Source: Seonamhaeicola aphaedonensis (GTDB taxonomy: Bacteria; Bacteroidota; Bacteroidia; Flavobacteriales; Flavobacteriaceae). From it: a stretch of DNA of 64,000 nt. Position numbers and translations under genes: made by a program. Below are positions 8,300 to 18,039 of the stretch, in pieces; position 1 is the stretch's first letter; each line of letters begins with the position of its first letter. The DNA lies in assembly GCF_003386195.1 (NCBI RefSeq), contig NZ_QRDX01000004.1:1-64000 (forward strand). Direction: 5' to 3'. The notes under the pieces were generated by a model. The model was not told where the DNA came from and ran no database searches. It was given only the letters and a program-made list of their open reading frames with translations.

Positions 8300-9555
8300 G
8301 TTTTTTGCTTTTTCTTTCTTGCAGCAGGAAACAGAACATTATTCAAAATTAAACGATATCCTGGTGAAGTGGGGTGCAAATCAAGTTCTGTTTTCGCATC
8401 ACCTACTCTATGCTGGTAATCTTCTGGATCATGTCCTCCATAGAAGGTAAAAAAACCCTTTCCTTTTATACCATGAATGTATTTTGCTTCACCATTTGAT
8501 TTTGTTTCACCCATTATTAACACATTAGATTTTATTTCATCTCTGGTGAAAGATGTTGTTTGTCCCATAAAGCCCTTTACCAAGGCTGTATGATTTTGAC
8601 ATAACATGGTTGGAATGGGGTCCCACTTTGCAGAAAACTCCATTAAAGAGAAATAGTCTGTGGTTTTGGACACATTTCGCTTTCTAGTCATATCGATTGA
8701 AGAAAACTCATAAATTAATGGACTTCGTTCTAAAATAAAATCTTTAAAGGCAAACGTTTTGTTGTAATCTATTTTACTTTGGTATCCAGCTTCACTACCA
8801 TCACCATCAAACATGGGTTCACAAATATCTATACCTTCAGCAGATAATGCTATATCAAAACTATCTGTGGCGCTACACATAGCAAACATAAAACCACCTC
8901 CAATAACATAATCTCTAATTTTTAAAGCAACTGCTAATTTTGCTTGTGATACTTTATCGTATCCTAATTTAGAAGCTAAGGCTTCAGCCGATTTCTTTTC
9001 ATTTATATACCAAGAAGCTGCTCTATACATGCCGTAAAATTTACCGTATTGTCCTGTAAAATCCTCATGATGCAAGTGTAACCAATCATACAACAGTAAG
9101 TTATCGTTTAATACCTCTTCATCATAAACCGTCTCATAAGGGATTTCGGCATATTGTAAAACCATAGTTACTGCATCATCCCAAGGTTGTTTTCCACTAG
9201 GTGTATAAACAGCAATTTTTGGCGCTTTTTCTAAAACCACTGCTTCCATATTTTTACTTGGGCTGCTAATGTCTTCAAGAATAGTTTCAGCCATAGTATT
9301 AGAAATTACCTCAAAAGAAATACCACGTATTTGACATTCTTTTTGGATACTTTCCGTATCTGGCAACAGAAAAGAACCTCCTCGATAATTTAGAAGCCAT
9401 TTTACTTTTAGCTGCTTCTCTAAAGTCCAATATGTAATTCCATAAGCTTTTAAATGATTTTTTTGGCTATCAGCATCCATTGGAATAAGCACATAAGATG
9501 CAAAGGCTTTTAATGATAGTAAAAAAAATAGTGCAAAGGCTAAAGCATTTTTCAT
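8296..9555 (-). CDS. Conserved flavobacterial periplasmic protein, function unknown
   Basis: 419 residues with a signal peptide (hydrophobic 3-19, ending FAS). I recall close relatives in flavobacterial genomes labelled asparagine synthetase B. The sequence does not support that label: there is no N-terminal catalytic Cys after the Met and no SGGxDS ATP-pyrophosphatase loop, and the protein appears exported. Visible landmarks are HHEDFTGQYGKFYGMYRAA near 160, GGGFMFAMCSATDSFD near 215 and FFTFYGGHDPED near 375. The last suggests a GATase/ThuA-like Rossmann fold, which is a weak guess. It lies downstream of dnaB on the same strand, 58 bp apart. Confidence 0.75.
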   Translation of the reverse strand: MKNALAFALFFLLSLKAFASYVLIPMDADSQKNHLKAYGITYWTLEKQLKVKWLLNYRGGSFLLPDTESIQKECQIRGISFEVISNTMAETILEDISSPSKNMEAVVLEKAPKIAVYTPSGKQPWDDAVTMVLQYAEIPYETVYDEEVLNDNLLLYDWLHLHHEDFTGQYGKFYGMYRAASWYINEKKSAEALASKLGYDKVSQAKLAVALKIRDYVIGGGFMFAMCSATDSFDIALSAEGIDICEPMFDGDGSEAGYQSKIDYNKTFAFKDFILERSPLIYEFSSIDMTRKRNVSKTTDYFSLMEFSAKWDPIPTMLCQNHTALVKGFMGQTTSFTRDEIKSNVLIMGETKSNGEAKYIHGIKGKGFFTFYGGHDPEDYQHRVGDAKTELDLHPTSPGYRLILNNVLFPAARKKKQKT

Positions 9556-9613
9556 AGACCGAAAGATACTTAAAAATGTGATTTTATAAATGTATTTAAC
9601 AGAAGATTAATTG

Positions 9614-11155
9614 CTAGAAAGGAACCTCGTTATCATCATCTTCATTAAACGAACTACCAAATGCCTGATCTGGACTTGCAGTAAAACTATCTGGCTTAAA
9701 AGTATCATCATTAGCAGCGGCATTCATTTTTGAATGGAACTCGAAAGGTGAATCAAAATCATCTAAGTTATCAAACTTACCAAGATGCCCAATGAATTTT
9801 AATCTAATATTATCTAAACCACCATTTCTATGTTTTGCTATGATAAATTCTGCTTGACCTTCGGTTGGTGAACGTTCTTCATCATCCCATTCATCAATTT
9901 TGTAGTATTCAGGCCTGTAAATAAAACTCACAATATCGGCATCTTGCTCAATGGCTCCAGACTCACGTAAATCTGATAATAAAGGTCGCTTACTGCCTCC
10001 TCTAGTTTCAACAGCACGTGATAACTGAGACAAAGCTATTACAGGAACATTTAGTTCCTTTGCCAATGCCTTTAAATTACGTGATATCATAGAGATTTCT
10101 TGCTCTCTGTTACCAGTAGTCGAACTTCCACCTGTCATAAGCTGTAAGTAATCAATCATGATTAATTTTATATCATGCTGTGAGGATAAACGGCGTGCTT
10201 TAGCTCTTAAATCGAAAATGGACAACGATGGGGTATCGTCAATAAAAAGTGGGGCTTTTTCTAACCCTTTCACTTTAACGTTTAATTGCTCCCATTCATG
10301 CTTTTCTAGTTTACCAGTGCGAAGTTTTTCTGAAGATAACCCTGTTTCACTAGAAATTAAACGTGTAATTAACTGTACCGAAGACATCTCTAACGAGAAA
10401 AAAGCTACCGGAATATTTTGGTCAACAGCAATATTTCGAGCCATAGACAGCGTTAATGCTGTTTTACCCATACCAGGACGTGCCGCTACAATGATTAAAT
10501 CTGACGGTTGCCAACCAGAGGTTAATTTATCTAATTTAGTAAAGCCTGTTGGAATTCCGCTTAACCCTTCTTTATTAGAAATTTCTTCGATTTTCTTTTT
10601 GGCCTGAATTACCAAATCTTGAGCAGATTCACTAGACTTTTTTATGTTGCCTTGTGTAACTTCATATAATTTAGCCTCGGCTTTATCTAATAAGTCAAAA
10701 ACATCTTTGGTTTCATCATAAGAATCTTCAATAATTTCACTTGAAATCTTAATTAAACTGCGCTGAATAAACTTTTGTAAAATGATGCGTGCATGAAACT
10801 CAATATGCGCTGAAGATGATACTTTTTGTGTTAAAGAAATGAGATAAAAATCGCCACCAACCATTTCCAATTTCGCATTCTTCTTTAATTGTGTTGAAAC
10901 GGTTAATAAGTCTATAGGCTCACTACTTTCAAACAACTCAAAAATAGCTTCAAAAATATGTTGGTGTGCTTCTTTATAAAATGCATCGGGGCTTAAAATA
11001 TCTATTACCTCATCAACCCCCTTCTTATCAATCATCATTGCTCCCAATACAACTTCCTCTAAATCAATAGCTTGAGGAGGTATTTTACCTTTCTCTAAGG
11101 TAATCAACGTACTTTTATCTACTTTATATCCTTGAATTTGGTTGGGTTGTTTCAT
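9614..11155 (-). CDS. dnaB: Replicative DNA helicase DnaB
   Basis: Hexameric helicase that unwinds the fork during chromosome replication. The 513-residue protein has the N-terminal DnaB domain (about 25-130), a linker helix region and a RecA-like C-domain with Walker A ARPGMGKT near residue 225, Walker B LIMIDYLQLM near 330 and the motif RNGGLDNIRLKF near 440. The C-terminal tail is acidic and rich in Phe, Asp and Ser. It follows accA on the same strand behind a terminator, so it probably has its own promoter in the 167-bp gap. Confidence 0.96.
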   Translation of the reverse strand: MKQPNQIQGYKVDKSTLITLEKGKIPPQAIDLEEVVLGAMMIDKKGVDEVIDILSPDAFYKEAHQHIFEAIFELFESSEPIDLLTVSTQLKKNAKLEMVGGDFYLISLTQKVSSSAHIEFHARIILQKFIQRSLIKISSEIIEDSYDETKDVFDLLDKAEAKLYEVTQGNIKKSSESAQDLVIQAKKKIEEISNKEGLSGIPTGFTKLDKLTSGWQPSDLIIVAARPGMGKTALTLSMARNIAVDQNIPVAFFSLEMSSVQLITRLISSETGLSSEKLRTGKLEKHEWEQLNVKVKGLEKAPLFIDDTPSLSIFDLRAKARRLSSQHDIKLIMIDYLQLMTGGSSTTGNREQEISMISRNLKALAKELNVPVIALSQLSRAVETRGGSKRPLLSDLRESGAIEQDADIVSFIYRPEYYKIDEWDDEERSPTEGQAEFIIAKHRNGGLDNIRLKFIGHLGKFDNLDDFDSPFEFHSKMNAAANDDTFKPDSFTASPDQAFGSSFNEDDDNEVPF

Positions 11156-11267
11156 AGCTACGAAAGTAATTAAAAAGAAGATTGAATTGACAATAGAGTA
11201 ATATTCGATTTCAACTAACAGTTAACAATTTAAATGTTAATAACTTAATTATATTGTGAATAAGCAT

Positions 11268-11295
11268 AAAAAAAACCTGAAGTGTTAAACTCCAG
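11268..11295 (-). terminator. Terminator after accA
   Basis: On the minus strand CTGGAGT and ACTTCAG form a 7-bp stem (one G-U pair) with loop TTAAC, followed by G and a run of eight T. It separates accA from dnaB. Confidence 0.8.
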
Positions 11296-11322
11296 ATTTT
11301 GTAATCTTTGGTTTTAAAAGGA

Positions 11323-12276
11323 TTAGCCTTTAAACACGCCCATATTAGCATATTTATCCATACGTTTTGCAACCAATTCTTTTGGTGATAAGTTTTTTAA
11401 AGACTCATAAGTTTTTACAATAGTATTGCTGACAGATGTGAATGTTTTTTCTCTATCTCTATGTGCGCCTCCTAGAGGTTCTTTGATAATTTGATCTACT
11501 AATTTTAGTTTTTTCATATCTGTAGCCGTCAATTTTAGAGCCTCTGCTGCTCGTTCTTTATACTCCCAACTGCGCCACAAAATAGAAGAACAAGACTCTG
11601 GAGAAATCACAGAGTACCAAGTATTTTCAAGCATTAAAACTACATCTCCAACGCCAATTCCTAGAGCACCACCAGAAGCTCCTTCTCCTATAACAATTGT
11701 GATGATAGGTACTTCTAGCCTTGTCATTTCGAGGATGTTTCTAGCAATAGCCTCTCCTTGTCCACGTTCTTCAGCTTCCAAACCTGGATACGCTCCTGGA
11801 GTGTCTAACAATGTTACCACAGGTATCTCAAATTTCTCAGCCATTTTCATTAAGCGAAGTGCTTTTCGATAACCTTCTGGATTAGCCATTCCAAAATTTC
11901 TGTACTGTCTGGTTTTAGTATTATATCCTTTTTGTTGCCCTATGAACATAAAACTCTGGTCGCCTATTTTTCCCAAACCACCAATCATGGCTTTGTCATC
12001 TTTAAAGTTTCTATCGCCATGTAACTCTAAAAAAGTATCACCACAAATAGCTTTAATGTAGTCTAAAGTGTAGGGTCTGTTAGGATGACGTGACAACTGA
12101 ACACGTTGCCAAGGCGTTAACTTTTTGTAAATATCTTTTTGGGTAGCTTTTAATTTTTTCTCTATTTGCTCGCAAGTCTCTGTAACATCAACTTCACTTT
12201 CTTCTCCAATGACCTTACACTTTTGAAGCTGTTCTTCTAATTCTTTTATGGGGAGTTCAAATTCTAAATATTCCAT
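11323..12276 (-). CDS. accA: Acetyl-CoA carboxylase carboxyltransferase subunit alpha
   Basis: With AccD it transfers carboxyl from carboxybiotin to acetyl-CoA, the first step of fatty acid synthesis. 317 residues, the normal size. Landmarks are the N-terminal coiled helix with [17 protein letters not shown] near 95, [22 protein letters not shown] near 155 and [15 protein letters not shown] near 200, which carry the oxyanion glycine pairs. It sits in the conserved flavobacterial order EamA-accA-dnaB, with a -7 element just upstream. Confidence 0.97.
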   Translation of the reverse strand: MEYLEFELPIKELEEQLQKCKVIGEESEVDVTETCEQIEKKLKATQKDIYKKLTPWQRVQLSRHPNRPYTLDYIKAICGDTFLELHGDRNFKDDKAMIGGLGKIGDQSFMFIGQQKGYNTKTRQYRNFGMANPEGYRKALRLMKMAEKFEIPVVTLLDTPGAYPGLEAEERGQGEAIARNILEMTRLEVPIITIVIGEGASGGALGIGVGDVVLMLENTWYSVISPESCSSILWRSWEYKERAAEALKLTATDMKKLKLVDQIIKEPLGGAHRDREKTFTSVSNTIVKTYESLKNLSPKELVAKRMDKYANMGVFKG

Positions 12277-12312
12277 AAGAATTCCTTTTGGCTATTAATT
12301 TTGGTTAGGCTA

Positions 12313-12320
12313 CAAATATA
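12313..12320 (-). promoter_or_regulatory. -7 element upstream of accA
   Basis: The minus strand reads TATATTTG, a full match to TAnnTTTG, 37 bp before the accA ATG. No convincing -33 TTG sits at the usual 19-20 bp. Confidence 0.4.
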
Positions 12321-12343
12321 AAAACTTTAATCTTGATTAAGCC

Positions 12344-13255
12344 TCAAGAATATTTACTTTTTAGTTTTTTAGAATTTTTAAGTATACCATTTAATAATAC
12401 TGTTACTATTATAACAATAGCTCCATAATAAAATGAATTACTCATTATTTCCTTCTCTGGAAACAATATTATTGCCATTAATATCCCATAAATAGGTTCT
12501 AAATTATAAGTTAATACAACTGTGTATGGGCTAATTAATTTCATCACATATATTGATGCTATAAATGCATAAGCTGTACAAACTGAAGCTAAAATGAATA
12601 AATAAATAAAATCTAATTTGCTTAAATTGAAAAATTCTAGACTAAAACCATCAGTAAAAAAAATAAGATATAGTGATATAAAAAAAACTCCACTTAAAAA
12701 TTCATAAAATGATATGACGGTAGCTGTATGTTGTTTTAAAAAATTACCATTCAACACAGCAAATAGCGATGAAAAGAATGCTGATACTATACCTAAAATA
12801 ATCCCCTTGAGATACTTTATCTCGCTTTGTGTGATAATAAAAATACCAATAATCACAATGATTCCGAAAATAATTTCATACCAAATTATTTTTCGTTTAT
12901 AAACAATGGGTTCTATAAAAGATGCAAAAAATGCACCCGTTGAAAACATAGCTAGAGCTATGGAAATATTAGCTTCATCAATTGCTCCAAAAAAACAAAT
13001 CCAATGTGCTGCAATTATAACACCTGCTATAGATAATTTTAAAATAGACTTAGGTTTGATTCTTATTTTAACTTTTGCCAATTTAATATAAAGAAACATT
13101 AAAATTGATGCCATGACCATTCTAAACCAAACTAAAGGAATAGCTGTAATTGAGATTAACTCTCCTAAAATAGCCGTAAACCCAGCAATGAAAACTAAAA
13201 AATGTAAATGAAGATAATTTTTAAGATGGGATTTATTATGAAATAATCTATCCAT
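12344..13255 (-). CDS. EamA/DMT superfamily transporter
   Basis: 303 residues with about ten hydrophobic segments in two EamA repeats (roughly 15-140 and 150-290), the layout of drug/metabolite exporters. Family marks are WFRMVMASILMF in the first repeat and SPYTVVLTYNLEPIYGILMAIILFPE in the second. The substrate cannot be assigned. It lies between lptG and accA on the same strand, 73 and 67 bp from them. Confidence 0.9.
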   Translation of the reverse strand: MDRLFHNKSHLKNYLHLHFLVFIAGFTAILGELISITAIPLVWFRMVMASILMFLYIKLAKVKIRIKPKSILKLSIAGVIIAAHWICFFGAIDEANISIALAMFSTGAFFASFIEPIVYKRKIIWYEIIFGIIVIIGIFIITQSEIKYLKGIILGIVSAFFSSLFAVLNGNFLKQHTATVISFYEFLSGVFFISLYLIFFTDGFSLEFFNLSKLDFIYLFILASVCTAYAFIASIYVMKLISPYTVVLTYNLEPIYGILMAIILFPEKEIMSNSFYYGAIVIIVTVLLNGILKNSKKLKSKYS

Positions 13256-13327
13256 TTTACTTTCTGTTCTTTTACAAACTATAAGGTATAGCAGGTCTTC
13301 TAATCATCTTAAAGCTGTACATACTCT

Positions 13328-14404
13328 CTAGCGTTTGGCATTGTTTAAAAGGTATATTGCTAAGATACCAAAAAGAGTATTAGGAAACCAAGCAGCTGTG
13401 AGGGGAGAAAAGTCTGATTGTTCAGCCATGACCCCAAAAACCTTATCGAAAAAAACAAAAACCATAGCAATGCAAATACCTAAGGCTAAATTAACCCCCA
13501 TACCTCCTCTTCTTTTTATTGAAGACACTGCCACCGCTATAATGGTTAAGATAAATACCGAAACAGGTAAACTCCACTTTCGATACAAAACTAATTTAAA
13601 TCTTCCCACTTCTGAAGAACCCCGAGCTTCTTCTTCTTTAATAAATTTTGTTAAATCACCATAGCTTAAAACTTCTGCAGCGAATATAGGCGGGGTTAAA
13701 TCTTTTACCGTGAAATCAAAAAGTGTATCCTTGGTTCTTATACTTTCTAATTCATCCTCATTTTCAAGAATTCTTCTCTTCACATAATTTGTTAACCTAT
13801 ACGTGGTATCTTCCTCAATATATCTGATATTATCAGCAGTTATCTTATATAAAAGCTTATTATCTTCAAAATGCTCTAAAGTAAAATTATAGCCCTTGTT
13901 GGTTTTCATATCAAAACTGCTTACATAGATAATCTCGTTGTCATTTATTTTTCTAAACACATTGGTATTGTTAACTGCTTTTCTTCCCTTTTTTAAATAC
14001 TTATAAGTAAAATCGTTAAAGCCTTCACTAGCTTTGGGAGCCAAAAACATACCTAATACCATAGAAAAAACGGCTATAAGGCAAGCTCCTATTAAATAGG
14101 GTCTTAAAAAACGAGTAAAAGAAACACCAGAACTCAAAAAGGCAATGACTTCGGTATTATTAGCTAGTTTTGAAGTGAACCAAATTACTGATATGAATAA
14201 AAATAGTGGGAATAATAAATGTGTAAAATAGATAGTAAAATCTAAAAAATATAACAAAACTTCTGAAAGAGGCACTTCATTTTCAAGAATTTTACCAATC
14301 TTTTCAGCTAAATGCACTGTTATCATTATAGGAATAAATAATAACAGCATCATTGAAAATGTGAGCAGATATCGCTTTAATATGTACCAGTCTAATATCT
14401 TCAT
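13328..14404 (-). CDS. LptF/LptG family permease (YjgP/YjgQ)
   Basis: Inner-membrane permease subunit of the LptB2FG machine that extracts lipopolysaccharide and feeds it to the periplasmic Lpt bridge. 358 residues with the family layout: three N-terminal membrane helices (about 10-120), a periplasmic beta-jellyroll (about 125-260) and three C-terminal helices. The start MKILDWYILKRYL is typical, placing it at ATG 14404; a TTG at 14410 is also possible. It begins 6 bp after the tgt stop codon, so the two are one operon. LptF and LptG cannot be told apart with certainty. Confidence 0.9.
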   Translation of the reverse strand: MKILDWYILKRYLLTFSMMLLLFIPIMITVHLAEKIGKILENEVPLSEVLLYFLDFTIYFTHLLFPLFLFISVIWFTSKLANNTEVIAFLSSGVSFTRFLRPYLIGACLIAVFSMVLGMFLAPKASEGFNDFTYKYLKKGRKAVNNTNVFRKINDNEIIYVSSFDMKTNKGYNFTLEHFEDNKLLYKITADNIRYIEEDTTYRLTNYVKRRILENEDELESIRTKDTLFDFTVKDLTPPIFAAEVLSYGDLTKFIKEEEARGSSEVGRFKLVLYRKWSLPVSVFILTIIAVAVSSIKRRGGMGVNLALGICIAMVFVFFDKVFGVMAEQSDFSPLTAAWFPNTLFGILAIYLLNNAKR

Positions 14405-14410
14405 TAACAA

Positions 14411-15541
14411 TTACAAACGTTTATCCATTTGCTTTACCATTGTGTCTTTCCATATTCTAAAATCTCCAGCTAATATATGTTTTCTTGCTTCGCGAACCAA
14501 CCACAAATAAAAACCTAAATTATGAATAGTGGCTATTTGTTTTCCTAACAATTCATTAACTGAAAATAAATGACGTAAGTAAGCTTTACTATACTCAGTA
14601 TCTACAAAAGTAATACCCATTTCATCAATGGGCGAAAAATCATCCTCCCACTTTTTATTTTTAATATTGATGGTACCATGTGCCGTAAATAACATCCCGT
14701 TTCTTGCGTTACGTGTTGGCATAACACAATCAAACATATCTATACCTAACGCAATATTTTCTAAAATATTGATTGGTGTACCAACCCCCATTAAATATCT
14801 AGGTTTATCTTCAGGTAAAACACCGCAAACAACATCGGTCATGGCATACATTTCTTCGGCAGGTTCTCCAACAGATAAGCCGCCAATAGCATTTCCTATG
14901 GCTCCGGCATTGGCTATATATTCGGCTGACTGTATGCGCAAGTCTTTATAAGTACTACCTTGAACAATTGGAAAAAAGGCTTGACTATAATCGTACTTAA
15001 AAGGTGTTTTTTCTAAATGATTCATACATCTATCTAACCATCTATGAGTCATGTGCATGGAGCGTTTAGCATAATTGTAATCACATGGGTAAGGCGTACA
15101 TTCATCAAAGGCCATAATGATGTCTGCTCCAATACTACGTTGAATTTCCATAACATTTTCAGGTGTAAAAATATGGTAACTTCCATCTATATGAGACTTG
15201 AATTTAACCCCTTCTTCCTTAATTTTTCTATTAGCCGAAAGCGAATACACTTGATACCCACCAGAATCGGTTAAAATATTTCTATCCCAATTCATGAATT
15301 TATGAAGTCCCCCCGCCTTTTCAATAATATTGGTTTGCGGACGTAAGTATAAATGATAAGTGTTACCTAAAATAATATCGGGGTTTATTTCTTCTTTCAA
15401 CTCTCGTTGATGCACTCCTTTAACAGTTGCCACTGTACCTACAGGCATAAAAATAGGGGTTTCAATCACCCCGTGGTCTGTAGTTATTTTTCCTGCTCTG
15501 GCTTTACTTTGGTTATCTTGAGCGTTTAGTTGAAACTTCAT
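14411..15541 (-). CDS. tgt: tRNA-guanine transglycosylase
   Basis: Swaps guanine 34 for preQ1 in tRNAs with GUN anticodons, a step of queuosine synthesis. 376 residues with TDSGGYQVYSL near 91 (first catalytic Asp), the preQ1 pocket GGLSVGE near 218 and the second Asp region DMFDCVMPTRNARNG near 268. The usual zinc ligands, three clustered Cys before the SKAYLRHLF helix, are absent here and replaced by DDFSPIDEMGITF, while the fourth ligand His (IHNLGFY) remains. A TATATTTG -7 element lies upstream at 15562-15569. Operon with lptG. Confidence 0.95.
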   Translation of the reverse strand: MKFQLNAQDNQSKARAGKITTDHGVIETPIFMPVGTVATVKGVHQRELKEEINPDIILGNTYHLYLRPQTNIIEKAGGLHKFMNWDRNILTDSGGYQVYSLSANRKIKEEGVKFKSHIDGSYHIFTPENVMEIQRSIGADIIMAFDECTPYPCDYNYAKRSMHMTHRWLDRCMNHLEKTPFKYDYSQAFFPIVQGSTYKDLRIQSAEYIANAGAIGNAIGGLSVGEPAEEMYAMTDVVCGVLPEDKPRYLMGVGTPINILENIALGIDMFDCVMPTRNARNGMLFTAHGTINIKNKKWEDDFSPIDEMGITFVDTEYSKAYLRHLFSVNELLGKQIATIHNLGFYLWLVREARKHILAGDFRIWKDTMVKQMDKRL

Positions 15542-15561
15542 CTTTATACTTATTCAATGGG

Positions 15562-15569
15562 CAAATATA
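15562..15569 (-). promoter_or_regulatory. -7 element upstream of tgt
   Basis: The minus strand reads TATATTTG, a full match to TAnnTTTG, 21 bp before the tgt ATG. A clear -33 element is not seen. Confidence 0.4.
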
Positions 15570-15666
15570 ATTAACTGAAAAATGATAACGTTTGTATTAA
15601 AAAGAAAATAATTTAGTTTTGGCAGCGTTTTTGATTATGTTAAACAAATCTTAAAAACGAACAATT

Positions 15667-16254
15667 ATGAGACATGTATTTTTAATCGCATTGTTTGCGT
15701 TACTTCTAACTACTACATCCAAAGCACAAACAGCAACCGGTTTTGGTTTTAAAGCCGGCTTAAACTATAATGCTAATGGTAACTATTTTGATTCTGTAAG
15801 TGAAAATGCCAAACACCCTGACAGAAACATTGGATACCATTTTGGACTTTTTGGAAAAGTTGGAAACAAAATATATTTTAAACCCGAAGCTGTTTTTACT
15901 AGTACAAAAAGTGATTATGATGATGGCACTTTTAAAATGCAAAAAATTGATGTCCCTATGTTAATTGGTGCCAAAGTTATTGGTCCTTTAAGTGTTTTTG
16001 GTGGACCATCATTTCAATTTATTTTAGATTCTGAATTTGATAATATTTCTATTAATAATATCGAAAATGACTTTTCAGTTGGTTTAAATTTTGGAATAGG
16101 ACTTAACCTAAAAAAAATTGGTATTGATATTAGGTACGAAAGAGGGTTTAACAACAATGAAGCCACATTCTTAAACAACAATATCAATAATATCAATGAT
16201 AGGTTAGACACCAGACCAGACCAACTCATTTTGAGTTTGTCTTTTATTCTATAA
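15667..16254 (+). CDS. Outer-membrane beta-barrel protein (PorT-like)
   Basis: 195 residues with a signal peptide (about 1-21, ending SKAQ) and then alternating strands: GFGFKAGLNYN, YHFGLFGKVGNKIYFKPEAVF, SVGLNFGIGLNL, GIDIRYERGF. This pattern, with a C-terminus ending on aromatic/hydrophobic residues (LILSLSFIL), matches the small outer-membrane beta-barrel families of Bacteroidota (OMP_b-brl_2). The ligand is unknown. It is a single gene closed by its own terminator. Confidence 0.8.
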   Translation: MRHVFLIALFALLLTTTSKAQTATGFGFKAGLNYNANGNYFDSVSENAKHPDRNIGYHFGLFGKVGNKIYFKPEAVFTSTKSDYDDGTFKMQKIDVPMLIGAKVIGPLSVFGGPSFQFILDSEFDNISINNIENDFSVGLNFGIGLNLKKIGIDIRYERGFNNNEATFLNNNINNINDRLDTRPDQLILSLSFIL

Positions 16255-16278
16255 TATAGCCTAATATATATACTATAT

Positions 16279-16307
16279 GAGGTCGTTAGTATTACGACCT
16301 CTTTTTT
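16279..16307 (+). terminator. Terminator after the beta-barrel gene
   Basis: GAGGTCGT (16279-16286) and ACGACCTC (16294-16301) form a perfect 8-bp stem with a 7-nt loop followed by six T. It lies between two converging genes; the T-run is only on the plus strand. Confidence 0.88.
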
Positions 16308-16308
16308 A

Positions 16309-18039
16309 TTAATGACTGCTAGCTTCCCCAGCTCCGCTAGGTATTCTAATGTTTTCTACAATTTCCTGAACCCCTTCTGGAGGAGCTTTTGTAAATTTCA
16401 TAATTGTAATTGACACTACAAAATTCAATACCATGGCCACAGTACCAAAACCTTCTGGCGAGATTCCAAACCACCACTCGCTTTTATCGGGTAGTGTGTC
16501 ATCAAACCAACCTAACTTATACTTTATCATGTAAAGCAGCATTGCTACAATGCCAATCACCATACCAGCAATGGCGCCTTCTTTATTCATTCGTTTGTAA
16601 AAGATTCCTAAAATAATCGCTGGAAAAAAGGAGGCTGCCGCCAAACCAAAGGCCAAAGCTACTACGGCCGCCACAAATCCTGGAGGATGAATACCGTAAT
16701 ACCCCGCTACTACTACCGCTCCAACTGCTGACAAACGAGCTGCTACCAATTCGCCTTTTTCAGAAATTGAAGGCTTAATTACTTTTTTAATCAAATCGTG
16801 AGAGACCGATGCCGAAATCACCAATAACAATCCTGCTGCTGTCGATAATGCCGCTGCCAATCCTCCTGCCGCCACTAAAGCAATAACCCAATTAGGAAGC
16901 TTTGCAATCTCGGGGTTTGCAAGGACCATAATATCTCTATCCACTGTAAGTTCATTTTTTGTAGCATCAGCTACATATTGAATATTACCATCATCATTTT
17001 TATCTTCAAAGCTTATGAGCCCAGTAGTTTCCCATTTCTTAAACCATTCTGGCATATTGGCATAAGGCTTATTTGAAACGGTTTCTATCATATTAGTTCT
17101 AGCAAAGACCGCTACTGCTGGAGCTGTGGTATAAAGTAATACTATGAGCAATAAGGCAATTCCAGCAGATTTACGAGCATCTCTAACCCTTTTAACAGTA
17201 AAAAAGCGGACAATAACATGTGGTAGTCCAGCAGTGCCAACCATAAGTGCCAAAGTAATTGCAAAAACATCGATGGTAGACTTAGAACCTTCTGTATATT
17301 CAGAAAACCCCAATTCTGAGCTCAATCCATCTAATTTGTCTAATAAATATCCTGAACCATCAGTTAATTCAGAACCAAACCCTAATTGAGGAATAAGATT
17401 TCCTGTCATTTGAAAGGATATAAAAATAGCCGGGACCATAAACGCAAAAATAAGCACACAATATTGTGCTACTTGCGTATAAGTAATGCCCTTCATACCA
17501 CCTAAAACGGCATAAAACAGCACAATAAACATTCCAATGATGACACCAGCATTAATATCGACTTCTAAGAATCTAGAAAATACGATTCCAACCCCGCGCA
17601 TTTGTCCGGCTACATAAGTAAATGACACTAATAAAGCGCATATTACGGCAACAATTCTAGCGGTATTTGAGTAATATCGATCACCTATAAAATCGGGTAC
17701 TGTAAATTTCCCGAATTTTCTCAAATAAGGTGCTAGCATAAGTGCCAATAATACGTACCCTCCTGTCCAACCCATTAAATATACGGCACCGTCATACCCA
17801 GCAAAAGAAATAATACCAGCCATAGATATAAAGGATGCTGCACTCATCCAATCAGCGGCTGTTGCCATTCCATTGGCCCAAGGTGATACACCGCCTCCAG
17901 CAACATAAAAATCTTTAGTAGAACTTGCCCGAGACCAAATAGCAATACCAATGTATAGTGCAAAAGTTAACCCTACTAAAATATAGGTCCAATCCTGAAC
18001 GCCTATAGCAGTCATTATAGCATCAAGAATCATAACCAT
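16309..18039 (-). CDS. Sodium:solute symporter family protein
   Basis: 576 residues with about 13 membrane helices, a member of the SSS family close to the acetate/cation (ActP-like, VC_2705) subgroup. Marks are WSRASSTKDFYVAGGGVSPWANGMATAADWMSAASF near 35-75, GQMRGVGIVFSRFLE and GTAGLPHVIVRFFTV. The last 50 residues are cytoplasmic. Its first bases overlap the upstream DUF4212 gene, whose products are regarded as small subunits of such symporters. The substrate is probably a monocarboxylate, by family only. Confidence 0.9.
   Translation of the reverse strand: MVMILDAIMTAIGVQDWTYILVGLTFALYIGIAIWSRASSTKDFYVAGGGVSPWANGMATAADWMSAASFISMAGIISFAGYDGAVYLMGWTGGYVLLALMLAPYLRKFGKFTVPDFIGDRYYSNTARIVAVICALLVSFTYVAGQMRGVGIVFSRFLEVDINAGVIIGMFIVLFYAVLGGMKGITYTQVAQYCVLIFAFMVPAIFISFQMTGNLIPQLGFGSELTDGSGYLLDKLDGLSSELGFSEYTEGSKSTIDVFAITLALMVGTAGLPHVIVRFFTVKRVRDARKSAGIALLLIVLLYTTAPAVAVFARTNMIETVSNKPYANMPEWFKKWETTGLISFEDKNDDGNIQYVADATKNELTVDRDIMVLANPEIAKLPNWVIALVAAGGLAAALSTAAGLLLVISASVSHDLIKKVIKPSISEKGELVAARLSAVGAVVVAGYYGIHPPGFVAAVVALAFGLAAASFFPAIILGIFYKRMNKEGAIAGMVIGIVAMLLYMIKYKLGWFDDTLPDKSEWWFGISPEGFGTVAMVLNFVVSITIMKFTKAPPEGVQEIVENIRIPSGAGEASSH

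Noticed and set aside
15619-15636. Second sigma-54-like promoter upstream of the outer-membrane barrel gene (TTGGCAG then TTGAT).
   Set aside because: The -24 part is fair but the -12 part lacks the invariant GC, and no upstream palindromes are present.
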